Below are positions 19,548 through 28,159 of a DNA stretch of 64,000 nt, one piece after another. Position 1 is the first letter of the stretch, and each line of letters starts with the position of its first letter. Location: NCBI RefSeq assembly GCF_000714715.1, contig NZ_JMFO01000012.1, positions 20,422-84,421 of the forward strand, read 5' to 3'. The DNA comes from Candidatus Magnetobacterium casense. Its GTDB lineage: Bacteria; Nitrospirota; Thermodesulfovibrionia; Thermodesulfovibrionales; Magnetobacteriaceae. The notes beneath the pieces are model-generated. The model had not been told where the DNA came from. It searched no databases and saw nothing but the letters and a program-made list of their open reading frames with translations. A program made the translations under genes and the position numbers.

Positions 19548-20861
19548 ATGGGTCTTACAACATTTGAATTAGGGGGCATACACCCGCCGGATCACAAGGA
19601 ACTGGCCTCAGGTGCCCCTATTGAGGTTTGTAAGGGACCGGTAAAGGCAATCATCCCGTTAAGTCAGCACATAGGGGCGCCGTGCAAGTCGTTGGTAGAG
19701 GTCGGTCAGGCGCTCCATATTGGTCAACAGATAGGTAATCCGGAGGGTTTTGTATCCGCCCCCGTGCATAGCTCGGTATCGGGCAAGGTCTCTGCCATAG
19801 ACACCTGTACGGTGGCCACGGGCAGGGTGATCCCAGCCATCATCGTCGATAACGACAAGTCCGAGCAGTGGACACCCCTGGAGGATGACCCGGGTTATCT
19901 CGAAAAGCCGCCTGAAACCTTGATGAAACGAATCAAGGCAGCGGGCATTGTGGGCATGGGCGGGGCCACCTTCCCTACGCACGTAAAGCTCTCCCCGCCA
20001 AAGGAAAAGACCATCGATGCTGTCATAATCAACGGAGCCGAGTGTGAGCCGTACCTTACATCCGATCACAGAGTCATGGTTGAGCGTCCTAAGGACGTTG
20101 TCAACGGACTGAGAATACTAATGCGTGTGCTGGGGGTCAACACCGGTCACATAGGGATCGAAAGCAACAAACCCGACGCCATAGCCGCAATCATAGCGGC
20201 ATCCGCAGATTACCCCGAAATTCAAGTCTGGACTCTGGAAGTCAAGTACCCCCAGGGGGCGGAGAAGATGCTCATCAAGGCGGTACTTGGCAGGGAGGTT
20301 CCCGCCGGGGGATTGCCGATGGACGTCGGTGCAGTCGTCCAGAACGTTGGCACGGCACTGGCAATATATGAGGCGTGCAGGTCTGGCAAGCCGCTCGTTG
20401 AGAGGGTCGTCAGCGTCACCGGCAACGGCATCAAGACCCCCAAAAATCTAATGACACGCATCGGGACACCCATTTCGCAGTTGATAGCAGAGTGCGGGGG
20501 GCTTAAGGGCGGGGCGGCCAAGATCATCTCAGGGGGGCCGATGATGGGCTTTGCGGTCTTCAGCACGGACGTCCCCGTGATGAAAGGCACCTCCGGGATT
20601 GTCGTGATGCTTGCGCAGGAGACCTCCTACGGCGATAGGTACGGCAACTGTATCAGGTGTGGCCGGTGTGTGGATGCCTGCCCGATGGGGCTGATGCCGC
20701 TGATGTTGAGTCTGTTCTCCGAAAGGGGGCACTTCGAAGACGCCAAGAGCTATAACCTGTTTGATTGCTTTGAGTGCGGATGCTGCACATACGTCTGCCC
20801 GGCAAAACGGCCAATAGTTCAGCAGATACGGTTTGCCAAGACTCAGGTGAAGCCCGGATGA
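19548..20861 (+). CDS. rnfC: Electron transport complex subunit RnfC
   Basis: Membrane-associated, cytoplasm-facing NADH-site subunit of the Rnf complex, which couples ferredoxin oxidation to NAD+ reduction and ion export. The sequence begins MGLTTFELGGIHPPDHKEL, the canonical RnfC start, so I reject a 36-residue extension to 19440; GGAGG lies 12 bases upstream. It has the flavin/NADH-binding Gly-rich region (AAGIVGMGGATFPTHVKL), a SLBB-like domain, and two C-terminal [4Fe-4S] sites (CIRCGRCVDACPMGL and CFECGCCTYVCPAKRP). At 437 aa it is a compact RnfC without the long Ala/Lys tail of enteric proteins. First gene of rnfCDGEAB. Confidence 0.96.
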   Translation: MGLTTFELGGIHPPDHKELASGAPIEVCKGPVKAIIPLSQHIGAPCKSLVEVGQALHIGQQIGNPEGFVSAPVHSSVSGKVSAIDTCTVATGRVIPAIIVDNDKSEQWTPLEDDPGYLEKPPETLMKRIKAAGIVGMGGATFPTHVKLSPPKEKTIDAVIINGAECEPYLTSDHRVMVERPKDVVNGLRILMRVLGVNTGHIGIESNKPDAIAAIIAASADYPEIQVWTLEVKYPQGAEKMLIKAVLGREVPAGGLPMDVGAVVQNVGTALAIYEACRSGKPLVERVVSVTGNGIKTPKNLMTRIGTPISQLIAECGGLKGGAAKIISGGPMMGFAVFSTDVPVMKGTSGIVVMLAQETSYGDRYGNCIRCGRCVDACPMGLMPLMLSLFSERGHFEDAKSYNLFDCFECGCCTYVCPAKRPIVQQIRFAKTQVKPG

Positions 20862-20927
20862 AGATAACAACGGCAAGACAACAGCTCCGGGGCAACAAGG
20901 CTACTATGGTAAATATAGAGAGGTTGC

Positions 20928-21968
20928 ATGCAAGAAGAATCTAACAAGGGCCAAAAACCCAAAGAACAGGTCATTAATACGCAGGGATTGGTCGTCTCCG
21001 TAAGTCCGCACATACGCAGCGAGGAGACGGTCAACAAGATCATGTGGACGGTGAGCGTGAGCCTCAGTCCTGCATTTGTAATGGGGGTGTACTTTTTCGG
21101 CCCCAAGGCCATTGTGGTAACGGCCCTGTGCATCCTGGGCAGTTTGTTAAGCGAAGTGCTCATTCAGAGGCTTGCCGGTAAGGAGATCGCCATAAAGGAT
21201 GGCAGCGCATTTTTAACCGGGCTGCTGCTTGGATTGAACATGCCGGTTACGGTGCCGTTTTACATCCCGCTGATAAGCTCATTCATAGCGGTTGGGATAA
21301 CCAAGCAGTTGTTTGGCGGCCTGGGGTACAACATATTTAACCCCGCCCTGATGGGCCGGGCCTTTGCCCTGATCACGTGGCCGCGGGCAATGACAACATG
21401 GGCAGTGCCAACGCTGTCCTTTGCCGGCCTCGACGGCAAGACTACGGCCACACCCCTGGGAATACTAAAGGAAGAGGGATTGGTCAGGTTGCTTGAGGTC
21501 TTTGGAGACAAGATGCTCCTGTACAAGCAGTTGCTGGTTGGCTACAGGGCCGGCTCCCTGGGTGAGACGTCGGTTATAGCGCTGCTGATTGGGGCGGCAT
21601 TTCTATTTTATTTCCGGTACATCTCCTGGCAAATACCGGTGAGCTTTCTGGCAACGGTGGCGGTTGGGGCGTGGATTTTTGGCGGTAAGGCAGGGTTGTT
21701 CTCCGGAGAGCCGATTATACACCTCCTAAGCGGCGGACTTATGCTGGGGGCCTTTTACATGGCCACAGACTACGTCACCTGTCCTGCCGTCAAGAAGGGG
21801 CAGATAATCTTTGGCATTGGTTGTGGCGCCCTGACGTTGCTGATCAGACTCAAGGCTGGATACCCCGAAGGCGTCATGTTTGCCATACTCATTATGAACT
21901 GCTTAACCCCACTGATAGACAGAAGCGTCAGGACAAAGGTGTTTGGGGCAAGAGGGGAAAAGACGTGA
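20928..21968 (+). CDS. rnfD: Electron transport complex subunit RnfD
   Basis: Integral membrane flavoprotein of the Rnf complex with about ten predicted helices across 346 aa. Conserved segments include SPHIRSEETVNKIMW, DGSAFLTGLLLGLNMP and GGLGYNIFNPALMGRAF. The covalent FMN site is predicted at the Thr in TTATPL (about residue 175), matching the family's [ST]xAT pattern. GAGAGG lies four bases before the ATG. The 66-base gap after rnfC holds only an overlapping 28-codon frame that I do not consider a gene. Its TGA overlaps the GTG start of rnfG. Confidence 0.95.
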   Translation: MQEESNKGQKPKEQVINTQGLVVSVSPHIRSEETVNKIMWTVSVSLSPAFVMGVYFFGPKAIVVTALCILGSLLSEVLIQRLAGKEIAIKDGSAFLTGLLLGLNMPVTVPFYIPLISSFIAVGITKQLFGGLGYNIFNPALMGRAFALITWPRAMTTWAVPTLSFAGLDGKTTATPLGILKEEGLVRLLEVFGDKMLLYKQLLVGYRAGSLGETSVIALLIGAAFLFYFRYISWQIPVSFLATVAVGAWIFGGKAGLFSGEPIIHLLSGGLMLGAFYMATDYVTCPAVKKGQIIFGIGCGALTLLIRLKAGYPEGVMFAILIMNCLTPLIDRSVRTKVFGARGEKT

Positions 21969-22600
21969 ACGCAAAGGACATATTTAAAATAACGGTAAAC
22001 CTGGTCGTGATCTATGTAGTTGGGGGCGTGCTGCTTGCCGCCCTGTACGCAAAGACATCACCCATCATCTTCAAGGCCAACCAGAAGGAAAAAGAAGAGG
22101 CCCTCCAAAAGATGATCCCCAGTGCCGACAAGATAGAGAAACTGGGCGATTGGTACCCCCACGAAAAACACTGCGAATACTACAAGGCACAAAAAGGCGG
22201 CGAGGTCGTAGGCTACATAGTCCAGTCAATGGGCAAGGGCTACTCAAGCTACATCGATCTCCTCTTCGCCGTCGATAAGGACATGAAAATACAAAAGATG
22301 GAGATACTCAAACAGGGTGAGACCCCCGGCCTGGGAGACGAAATCATGGCCGACAGCTTTAAGGGACTGTTTCCAGGCAAGGACCTCAATCACCTCAAGG
22401 TAGTCAAGACCGAAACGACTGAGTACATACAGGCATTAACGGGAGCAACCATATCCTCACGGGCCGTCACCGAGGACGCCGTGAAAAGTGGCTTGAAGTT
22501 CTTACAGGAAAAACTGAGCAACTCATCAGGCAACAACCAGGTTGACCAAAAAGACGACAACCACCAGTTAAAAGGAGGCAATGCAGATGGGAGCCATTGA
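21965..22600 (+). CDS. rnfG: Electron transport complex subunit RnfG
   Basis: Periplasm-facing FMN subunit with one N-terminal membrane anchor (about residues 9-29 of 211). The FMN-binding domain ends with the covalent flavin site TGAT (Thr162) in LTGATISSRAVTEDAV. The start is the GTG at 21965, overlapping the rnfD TGA as GTGA and followed directly by the anchor; the frame extends further upstream inside rnfD but that part has no RnfG-like sequence. The C-terminus is polar (NNQVDQKDDNH) and runs into rnfE. Confidence 0.95.
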   Translation: MNAKDIFKITVNLVVIYVVGGVLLAALYAKTSPIIFKANQKEKEEALQKMIPSADKIEKLGDWYPHEKHCEYYKAQKGGEVVGYIVQSMGKGYSSYIDLLFAVDKDMKIQKMEILKQGETPGLGDEIMADSFKGLFPGKDLNHLKVVKTETTEYIQALTGATISSRAVTEDAVKSGLKFLQEKLSNSSGNNQVDQKDDNHQLKGGNADGSH

Positions 22601-23237
22601 GGCAACGGCTGGGAGGCCAAACTCCTTACAGTTAATAATCAGCGGAATCTTTAAAGATAACGCAATATTTCGGATGGCCATAAGCCTGTGTCCGGCCATA
22701 GCGGTGACCACGGGACTAAAGACCGGCTTCTTAATGGGCGTGGCCGTGATATTTGTAAACGCCATGGTCAACGTAACGGTGTCGCTGATGAGAAAGGTGA
22801 TACATCCGCGGATAAGAATGCCCATCTACATGCTGATTATATCGGGGTGGGTGACGGTGGCCGACCTGACGCTTGCGGCATTCTCCCGTGAGGCCTACAA
22901 GCAGATGGGACTGTACATCCAGCTTATTGTGGCCTTTGCATCCATACTGACACGTGCGGAGAACTTTGCAAGCAAAAACAAGGTGGTGCCATCCTTCTTT
23001 GACGGTATCGGCATCGGAGCGGGGTTCTTCTTTGCGCTGGTGGTTATCAGCTTCTTCCGTGAGCTGCTAGGAAAGGGGGCGCTGTGGGGGGTTGACATCA
23101 TTCATGCCAAACCCCTGTTAATAGCCCTGTTGCCAACCGGCGGATTCTTCGCAACCGGCCTGCTCATGGGCTTCTTCAACTGGATAGACATACGCTTCTA
23201 TGGCGGCAAGGGTGCCGGCGGGGCCGGTGGCCATTGA
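22587..23237 (+). CDS. rnfE: Electron transport complex subunit RnfE
   Basis: Polytopic membrane subunit paralogous to RnfA, with six helices in inverted topology. It contains NAIFRMAISLCPAIAVTTGLK and the motif ILTRAENFASKNKV. The second ATG at 22587 sits eight bases after AAAGGAGG and is preferred to the ATG at 22581, which is too close. It overlaps the end of rnfG by 14 bases. The C-terminus is Gly-rich (GGKGAGGAGGH). Known RnfA/E pairs hold a [2Fe-2S] cluster in the membrane; CPA in helix 1 provides one conserved Cys. Confidence 0.95.
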   Translation: MGAIEATAGRPNSLQLIISGIFKDNAIFRMAISLCPAIAVTTGLKTGFLMGVAVIFVNAMVNVTVSLMRKVIHPRIRMPIYMLIISGWVTVADLTLAAFSREAYKQMGLYIQLIVAFASILTRAENFASKNKVVPSFFDGIGIGAGFFFALVVISFFRELLGKGALWGVDIIHAKPLLIALLPTGGFFATGLLMGFFNWIDIRFYGGKGAGGAGGH

Positions 23238-23284
23238 CTTTTATAACGTGGAAAATCCACAATATAAGGAGGTACTAACAGGAC

Positions 23285-23878
23285 ATGGACAGAGAACTTA
23301 CTAAGCTGTTTGAAATATTTGTGGCCTCAGCCGTGATAAACAACTTTGTCTTTACAAGGTTCCTGGGGCTGTGCATATTCTTTGGAGTGACCAAAAAGGT
23401 GGAAACAGCCGTGGGCATGAGCATAACCTTCACCGCCGTTATGATGATTTCGGCTGCATTGAGCTGGGTCGTCTTTACCGCTGTGATGGTGCCGCTGGAT
23501 ATCACGTTTCTGAAGATCGTAATATTCATCGGAATCATCGCCTCATTCGTGCAAGCCTCTGACACGATCATGAGAAAGGTCTCCCCGGGGCTGTACTACA
23601 AGTTGGGCGTGTACCTGGCGCTGATATCCACCAACTGCATCATGGTGGCCGTGCCGCTTATAAATGCCGGCGACCACTACGGCTTCATAGAAAGTATCAC
23701 CCTGGGACTTGGCTCCGGCATGGGATTTGCCATGGCATTGATTATAATGGCAAGCATACGCGAAAAACTCGAACTTGCAGATGTACCGGTCCCGTTTCGT
23801 GGCCTGCCCATAGCCTTTGTGACAACCGGCCTGATAGCCCTTGCCTTCACAGGCTTTGCCGGCATCATAACAATGTAG
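23285..23878 (+). CDS. rnfA: Electron transport complex subunit RnfA
   Basis: Six-helix membrane subunit of 197 aa with the family signatures INNFVFTRFLGLCIFFGVTKK, RKVSPGLYYKLGVYLALISTNC, split here for length, and LPIAFVTTGLIALAFTGF. The conserved Cys residues are present in GLCIFF and STNCIM. AAGGAGG lies upstream at a good distance. A small perfect hairpin, GTGGA-AAA-TCCAC (23248-23260), lies in the rnfE-rnfA gap. A large hairpin repeat follows the stop codon and separates this gene from rnfB. Confidence 0.95.
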   Translation: MDRELTKLFEIFVASAVINNFVFTRFLGLCIFFGVTKKVETAVGMSITFTAVMMISAALSWVVFTAVMVPLDITFLKIVIFIGIIASFVQASDTIMRKVSPGLYYKLGVYLALISTNCIMVAVPLINAGDHYGFIESITLGLGSGMGFAMALIIMASIREKLELADVPVPFRGLPIAFVTTGLIALAFTGFAGIITM

Positions 23879-23943
23879 GGAAGATAAAGGTAAATATCGT
23901 GTGTATAGGAAATAAAATGGCACGTCAAGTGGTGCCGCAAGAA

Positions 23944-24036
23944 GGGGTCAAGGGGACTGGTCCCCTTGCGAGGGGGTTTTAAAGGGGGGCCAGGAGCGTC
24001 CTGGAGCGCCAAGAAGCGGCAGCCGCCCCTTTCTTC
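23944..24036 (+). repeat. GC-rich dispersed hairpin repeat between rnfA and rnfB, copy 3
   Basis: Contains GGGGTCAAGGGGACTGG followed by TCCCCTTGC, and a diverged second half ending AGCCGCCCCTTTCTTC. The rnfA-rnfB gap is about 200 bases, far wider than other gaps in this operon. It may attenuate or stabilise the transcript. Confidence 0.75.
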
Positions 24037-24079
24037 TCCCTCCCTTATAGAGTTAAACGCTTATGACAAGGATGACACA

Positions 24080-25267
24080 ATGGCAGACATTTTGACAGTA
24101 AACGGTTTTTTTGACATTATACATCTGATCGACAGTGTGATCAACAGCATACCGCTGCCCTCTGTTGGTGTAGGTGGCGGTATGGAAGCCAAAGAGAGCG
24201 TGAACATGGGTGCAACCATCAAGTTTACGCTTCTGTTTGTTGGCGGCATCGGGGCACTGTTTGGGCTGGGCCTGGCCTTTGCGGCCAAGAGGTTTTCGGT
24301 AGAGGTAGACCCCAAGGTGGAAGAAGTCCGCGACGTGCTTGCCGGTGCGCAGTGCGGTGCGTGCGGCTTTGCCGGTTGCCAGCAATACGCAGAGGCGGTC
24401 GTACAAAAGAGCAATGTATCCCCCAACCTGTGTTCCCCAGGAGGATCGACTGTGTCCGAGCTGGTCGCCCTGATTACCGGCAAGAAGGCCTCTGCCAGAG
24501 AACCTCAGTACTCCCGGATTCTGTGCCAGGGAGACCGGGCAAGGTCAACAAAGAGATTCAAATACGAAGGCGTGAAGGATTGCAGGGCGGCAGTGCTTGC
24601 CGGTGGAGGAGACAAGTCTTGCGTCTACGGTTGCCTGGGCTATGGCACGTGTAAGAGCGTGTGTACCTTTGGTGCCATTGAAATGAGCGAACAGTCCCTG
24701 CCGGTTGTCAATACTAAGAAATGCACCGGCTGTGGGGCGTGTGCCAGGGCCTGCCCCAAAAAGGTGATTGAAATCCTGCCCTCCTCAAAGGCAGTGCTGG
24801 TGGCATGTCATTCCAAGTACAAGGGTGCTGATACCCGCAAAAATTGCCAGATCGGATGCATCGCCTGTGGCATGTGCGTCAAGGTCTGCCCCTATGAGGC
24901 TCCAAGCATAGCAAACAACGTCTCAACCATAAACATAGACAAGTGCAGGACGTGTGGCCTTTGCGCAATAAAATGCCCCACAAAGGCAATCGTAGACCTG
25001 CTCCTGCCCCGGTCAAAGGCCTTTATCACGGAAAGTAAGTGCATCGGCTGTAACATGTGCATGAAGGTCTGCCCCGTCAACGCAGCGTGCGGAGAACTCA
25101 AGAAGCCCCATACAATAGACAGCTCCCTGTGCATAGGATGTGGCATATGTACGGCCAAGTGCCCCGTACAGGCCATAGACGGTACGTTTAATGCACCAGA
25201 GGTGTTTGCAAAGGCCCTGGAAAAAAAGAGCGGGAAAAAAGACACTGAAAAAGAAAATGCTGCATAA
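24080..25267 (+). CDS. rnfB: Electron transport complex subunit RnfB, multi-cluster type
   Basis: Ferredoxin-interacting subunit. After one membrane helix (TIKFTLLFVGGIGALFGLGL) come the Fes motif (CGACGFAGCQQYAEAV...C) and five CxxCxxCxxxCP-type motifs (CTGCGACARACP, CIACGMCVKVCP, CRTCGLCAIKCP, CIGCNMCMKVCP, CIGCGICTAKCP), so about six clusters. That is more than in enteric RnfB and resembles the clostridial/acetogen type. The ATG at 24080 follows AAGGA by seven bases; an upstream extension to 23966 lies within the hairpin repeat and is rejected. A Met just before the membrane helix is a weaker alternative. Last gene of rnfCDGEAB. Confidence 0.94.
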   Translation: MADILTVNGFFDIIHLIDSVINSIPLPSVGVGGGMEAKESVNMGATIKFTLLFVGGIGALFGLGLAFAAKRFSVEVDPKVEEVRDVLAGAQCGACGFAGCQQYAEAVVQKSNVSPNLCSPGGSTVSELVALITGKKASAREPQYSRILCQGDRARSTKRFKYEGVKDCRAAVLAGGGDKSCVYGCLGYGTCKSVCTFGAIEMSEQSLPVVNTKKCTGCGACARACPKKVIEILPSSKAVLVACHSKYKGADTRKNCQIGCIACGMCVKVCPYEAPSIANNVSTINIDKCRTCGLCAIKCPTKAIVDLLLPRSKAFITESKCIGCNMCMKVCPVNAACGELKKPHTIDSSLCIGCGICTAKCPVQAIDGTFNAPEVFAKALEKKSGKKDTEKENAA

Positions 25268-25287
25268 ACTATTGGGAGGTGACAACC

Positions 25288-25710
25288 ATGGGCGATGATT
25301 TTTTGAAACACCTGATGGGGCTGTACAGCAGCCCGACGTTTAAGAATGCCTTTTCGGAGTTTCTCATGAAGATGCAGGAAGAGGGGCTGGATGCCGCCAA
25401 GAAATCATGGGAAATGTCGTTGCACAGGGGCGCAGTCAAGGGCAGCGGCACAGACCTGTTTGAGAAGATGATAGACTTCTACTCTGACATGGGCTTTGTA
25501 TCCAAGAAAAAACACGAGGCCGTCCTGAAGGAAAACGAAGAACTCAAGAAGGAAAACGCCTTCCTGCGGGGAATCGTCCAGAATATGAACATGAGGGTAT
25601 TTGAAGACGGCAGCAAAAACATCCAGGAAACCTGGAAAGATACGGTAGAAAAACAGATGGAGTTAAGCAAAGACATAGCAAAAAACTTCTTTGACTTGTT
25701 TAAGAAATAA
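25288..25710 (+). CDS. Small coiled-coil protein of the PHA synthase operon
   Basis: Unrecognised 140 aa helical protein. Residues 70-95 form a Leu/Glu/Lys coiled coil (VLKENEELKKENAFL), and the last 35 residues are an amphipathic helix ending FFDLFKK. GGGAGG lies eight bases before this ATG, which is why I prefer it to the GTG at 25279. It precedes phaE and phaC in the same direction, 69 bases before phaE, and follows rnfB by 20 bases. By position and helical character it could be a phasin-like granule protein or an accessory of the synthase, but no domain was identified. Confidence 0.75.
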   Translation: MGDDFLKHLMGLYSSPTFKNAFSEFLMKMQEEGLDAAKKSWEMSLHRGAVKGSGTDLFEKMIDFYSDMGFVSKKKHEAVLKENEELKKENAFLRGIVQNMNMRVFEDGSKNIQETWKDTVEKQMELSKDIAKNFFDLFKK

Positions 25711-25779
25711 TAGATGACGGCAAGACAAGGCTGCATTAAGCGGCCATAGATATCTAAATTAATGAGGAGGATTGGACAG

Positions 25780-26880
25780 ATGGATGAAAAGGCGTCTTTT
25801 ATTGATTCGCTTATGAAGAAGCAAAAAGAATTCATCGACAACTGGTTGCATACGACAAGTAATATGCAGAAAGCCTTTTTTTCATACGGACTGCCTAAAG
25901 AGGGCGCAACCGGCGCTGCAAGCGGTATAATGAACCTATACAATTCATGGTTAAAGACGGTGGGTACCTCTTATGACGAACTGATGAAGATGTACCCCTC
26001 TGCAACAGGTAAAGACACACTTGGCAAGTTATTCAGGAGCTTTGACTCCTACGTCAAGGTCTTTGAGTTCTGGTCTCCGGTGCTCAATGCCATGCAGGAA
26101 AATGCATTAAATACCGAAGGATATCAGGATATGTTTGACCCTGAAAAGTTCAAGGCACTGACGGAGTCCATATACGGTCTTATGGGGCCGGAGTCGGCCT
26201 CAGAGATACTCAAACAGACCTCCGAACTCGTTGAGACCTGGGGTAAGGCAGCAACCAACCTGGTCAACCCCTGGGTAGAGGCATATCAGAAAAACATCGA
26301 TATAGCAATGGATGCCTCATCGGCGGCAGACCCCAATGCGAGCATGAACATGTTCCACACCGTCTATAGGGCATTTGAAAAGACCTTCGGTAAAACCTTC
26401 AAGACCCCGCAAGTAGGAAAAGACCGTGAAAAACTCGAACTGATCCTCAAGACCATGGACATGTATTCGGTCTACACGGCAAGCTCGGCAGAGTTTCAAC
26501 ACAAGATGTTCGTAGCCGGCGAAAAGGCCATGAAAAAAGTCATAGATAAAGTTGGCGCAATGATTAAGGCCGGTGAGCAAATCAAAAGCTACAACGATTT
26601 CTACAAACTCTGGACGGAGATAACCGAAAACGAATACTTTGAGCTGTTTAACACGGAGGATTTCTCAAGGGTTCAGGGGCAGTTGCTGGATTCAGCCCTG
26701 GAATTCCGTAAGTACTATCACAAACTGATAGAACTCTACCTGGTAGACCTCCCTATCCCTGTACGGACCGAAATGGATGACGTCTACAAGACCATCCACG
26801 ACCTCAAGAGGAGGGTCCGCACCCTCGAAAAACTCGCAAAAAAGGCTGAAGCAAAGAACGAAAAGGAGAATGAAATATGA
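25780..26880 (+). CDS. phaE: Class III poly(R)-hydroxyalkanoate synthase subunit PhaE
   Basis: Non-catalytic partner of class III PhaC, needed for synthase activity on granules. The sequence shows the PhaE pattern: W/F-rich N-terminal helices (FIDNWLHTTSNMQKAF), FDSYVKVFEFWSPVLNAM, NPWVEAYQKN, EITENEYFELFNTEDFSRVQGQLLDSALEF in separate helices, then LPIPVRTEMDDVYKTIHDLKRRVRTLE, the conserved end. AGGAGG lies nine bases upstream of this ATG, so I choose it over an ATG 18 bases earlier. It overlaps phaC by four bases (ATGA). Confidence 0.92.
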   Translation: MDEKASFIDSLMKKQKEFIDNWLHTTSNMQKAFFSYGLPKEGATGAASGIMNLYNSWLKTVGTSYDELMKMYPSATGKDTLGKLFRSFDSYVKVFEFWSPVLNAMQENALNTEGYQDMFDPEKFKALTESIYGLMGPESASEILKQTSELVETWGKAATNLVNPWVEAYQKNIDIAMDASSAADPNASMNMFHTVYRAFEKTFGKTFKTPQVGKDREKLELILKTMDMYSVYTASSAEFQHKMFVAGEKAMKKVIDKVGAMIKAGEQIKSYNDFYKLWTEITENEYFELFNTEDFSRVQGQLLDSALEFRKYYHKLIELYLVDLPIPVRTEMDDVYKTIHDLKRRVRTLEKLAKKAEAKNEKENEI

Positions 26881-27968
26881 AGACACCTTTTTTGACTTTT
26901 GATACGAAAAATATCGCAAAAGAAATGGTAGACATGACCCAAAAAATGGTAAAAGGCTCGGAGACCTTCATGAATATCGAAGATATCGATGTAGGCATCT
27001 CGCCCAAAGAGCTTGTTTATCAGCAGGACAAAATGAAGCTCTACCACTACAAGAACGAAGGCAACGTAACATGCAAGGTGCCCGTTCTGATAGTCTACGC
27101 TCTTGTCAACAAGGAGTACATGCTCGACCTGCAACCGGACAGAAGCATCGTCAGAAACCTCCTAAACCACGGCGTAGACCTCTACATAATTGACTGGGGA
27201 TACCCCACCAGGGCAGACAGATACGTCTCTCTGGATGACTACATCAATGTGTACCTCAACGACGCCGTTGACTTCATCAGGGAGTCTAGCAATAATGACA
27301 AGATCAACCTCATGGGCATCTGTCAGGGTGGCACGTTCTCTACGATGTTCAGCGCCATCTACCCGGAAAAGGTAAAAAACCTGATTACGCTCGTTACCCC
27401 CATCGACTTCTCAATCAAGAAGGGATTACTCTTTAACTGGTCCCGCAACATAAACGCAGATACCCTGATTGACACCTATGGTGTGATTCCCGGTGATTTC
27501 CTCAACAGCGGCTTTCTCATGCTCATGCCCATCACCCTCAACGTAGGTAAGTACATCGGAATGCTCGACGTCGTAGAGAGTAAGGAAAAACTGTTAAACT
27601 TCCTCAGAATGGAGAAGTGGATATTTGACAGCCCCGACCAGGCCGGTGAGTGCCTCAAGCAGTTCATCAAGGACATGTATCAGGAAAACAAACTCGTCAA
27701 GGGTACCCTAAAGATCGGCGACAAGGACGTTGACCTCAAAAACATATCCATGCCCCTGTTGAACATATACGCCAATGCCGACCACATCGTCCCACCGGAC
27801 GCCACCAAACCTCTCAATGACCTCGTAAGCAGCACCGACAAGGAACTCTACGAGTTCAAGGGCGGACACATCGGCGTCTTTGTAGGCGGCAAGTCGCAAA
27901 AGGAACTGGCCCCGGCAATTTCGGCCTGGCTGCATAAACGAGCCGACTCTAACGGGCAAAGGTACTAG
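26877..27968 (+). CDS. phaC: Class III poly(R)-hydroxyalkanoate synthase catalytic subunit PhaC
   Basis: Polymerises (R)-3-hydroxyacyl-CoA to polyester storage granules. The 363 aa alpha/beta-hydrolase has the lipase-like box GICQGG with Cys149, Asp302 in NADHIVPP and His331 in GGHIG, the same numbering I recall for the Allochromatium class III enzyme. LYIIDWGYPTRADRY and LVTPIDFS are other family signatures. The short length and the partner phaE directly upstream (ATGA overlap) identify class III. The operon lies immediately after rnf, so reducing power and storage genes are neighbours. Confidence 0.96.
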   Translation: MKTPFLTFDTKNIAKEMVDMTQKMVKGSETFMNIEDIDVGISPKELVYQQDKMKLYHYKNEGNVTCKVPVLIVYALVNKEYMLDLQPDRSIVRNLLNHGVDLYIIDWGYPTRADRYVSLDDYINVYLNDAVDFIRESSNNDKINLMGICQGGTFSTMFSAIYPEKVKNLITLVTPIDFSIKKGLLFNWSRNINADTLIDTYGVIPGDFLNSGFLMLMPITLNVGKYIGMLDVVESKEKLLNFLRMEKWIFDSPDQAGECLKQFIKDMYQENKLVKGTLKIGDKDVDLKNISMPLLNIYANADHIVPPDATKPLNDLVSSTDKELYEFKGGHIGVFVGGKSQKELAPAISAWLHKRADSNGQRY

Positions 27969-27979
27969 TCTTAACATTA

Positions 27980-28016
27980 CCCCCCACCCCCCTCTCCCGT
28001 CAAAGGGGGGGTGGTT
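27980..28016 (+). terminator. Hairpin downstream of phaC
   Basis: CCACCCCCC (27984-27992) pairs with GGGGGGGTGG (28005-28014) across a 12-base loop, 12 bases after the phaC stop. No T-run follows, so termination may be Rho-dependent or the hairpin may protect the 3' end. Confidence 0.5.
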
Positions 28017-28159
28017 AAAAGTAGGTAGTTCCGTAACTCATAACATTCTCCAAGTGCAATTGCCCTGTACACCTGAGTTTTGCTCTTGACTATTGCGGAT
28101 GGTTGTGTCAACATAAAAGGTGAGTTACATACTATGAATCGGGTATTTTGCATGTAATT

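Noticed and set aside
20858..20944. 28-codon frame between rnfC and rnfD
   Set aside because: Overlaps the rnfC stop as ATGA but has no recognisable sequence or ribosome site.
23966..24079. Upstream start for RnfB
   Set aside because: The extension is translated from the hairpin repeat and is unlike any RnfB.
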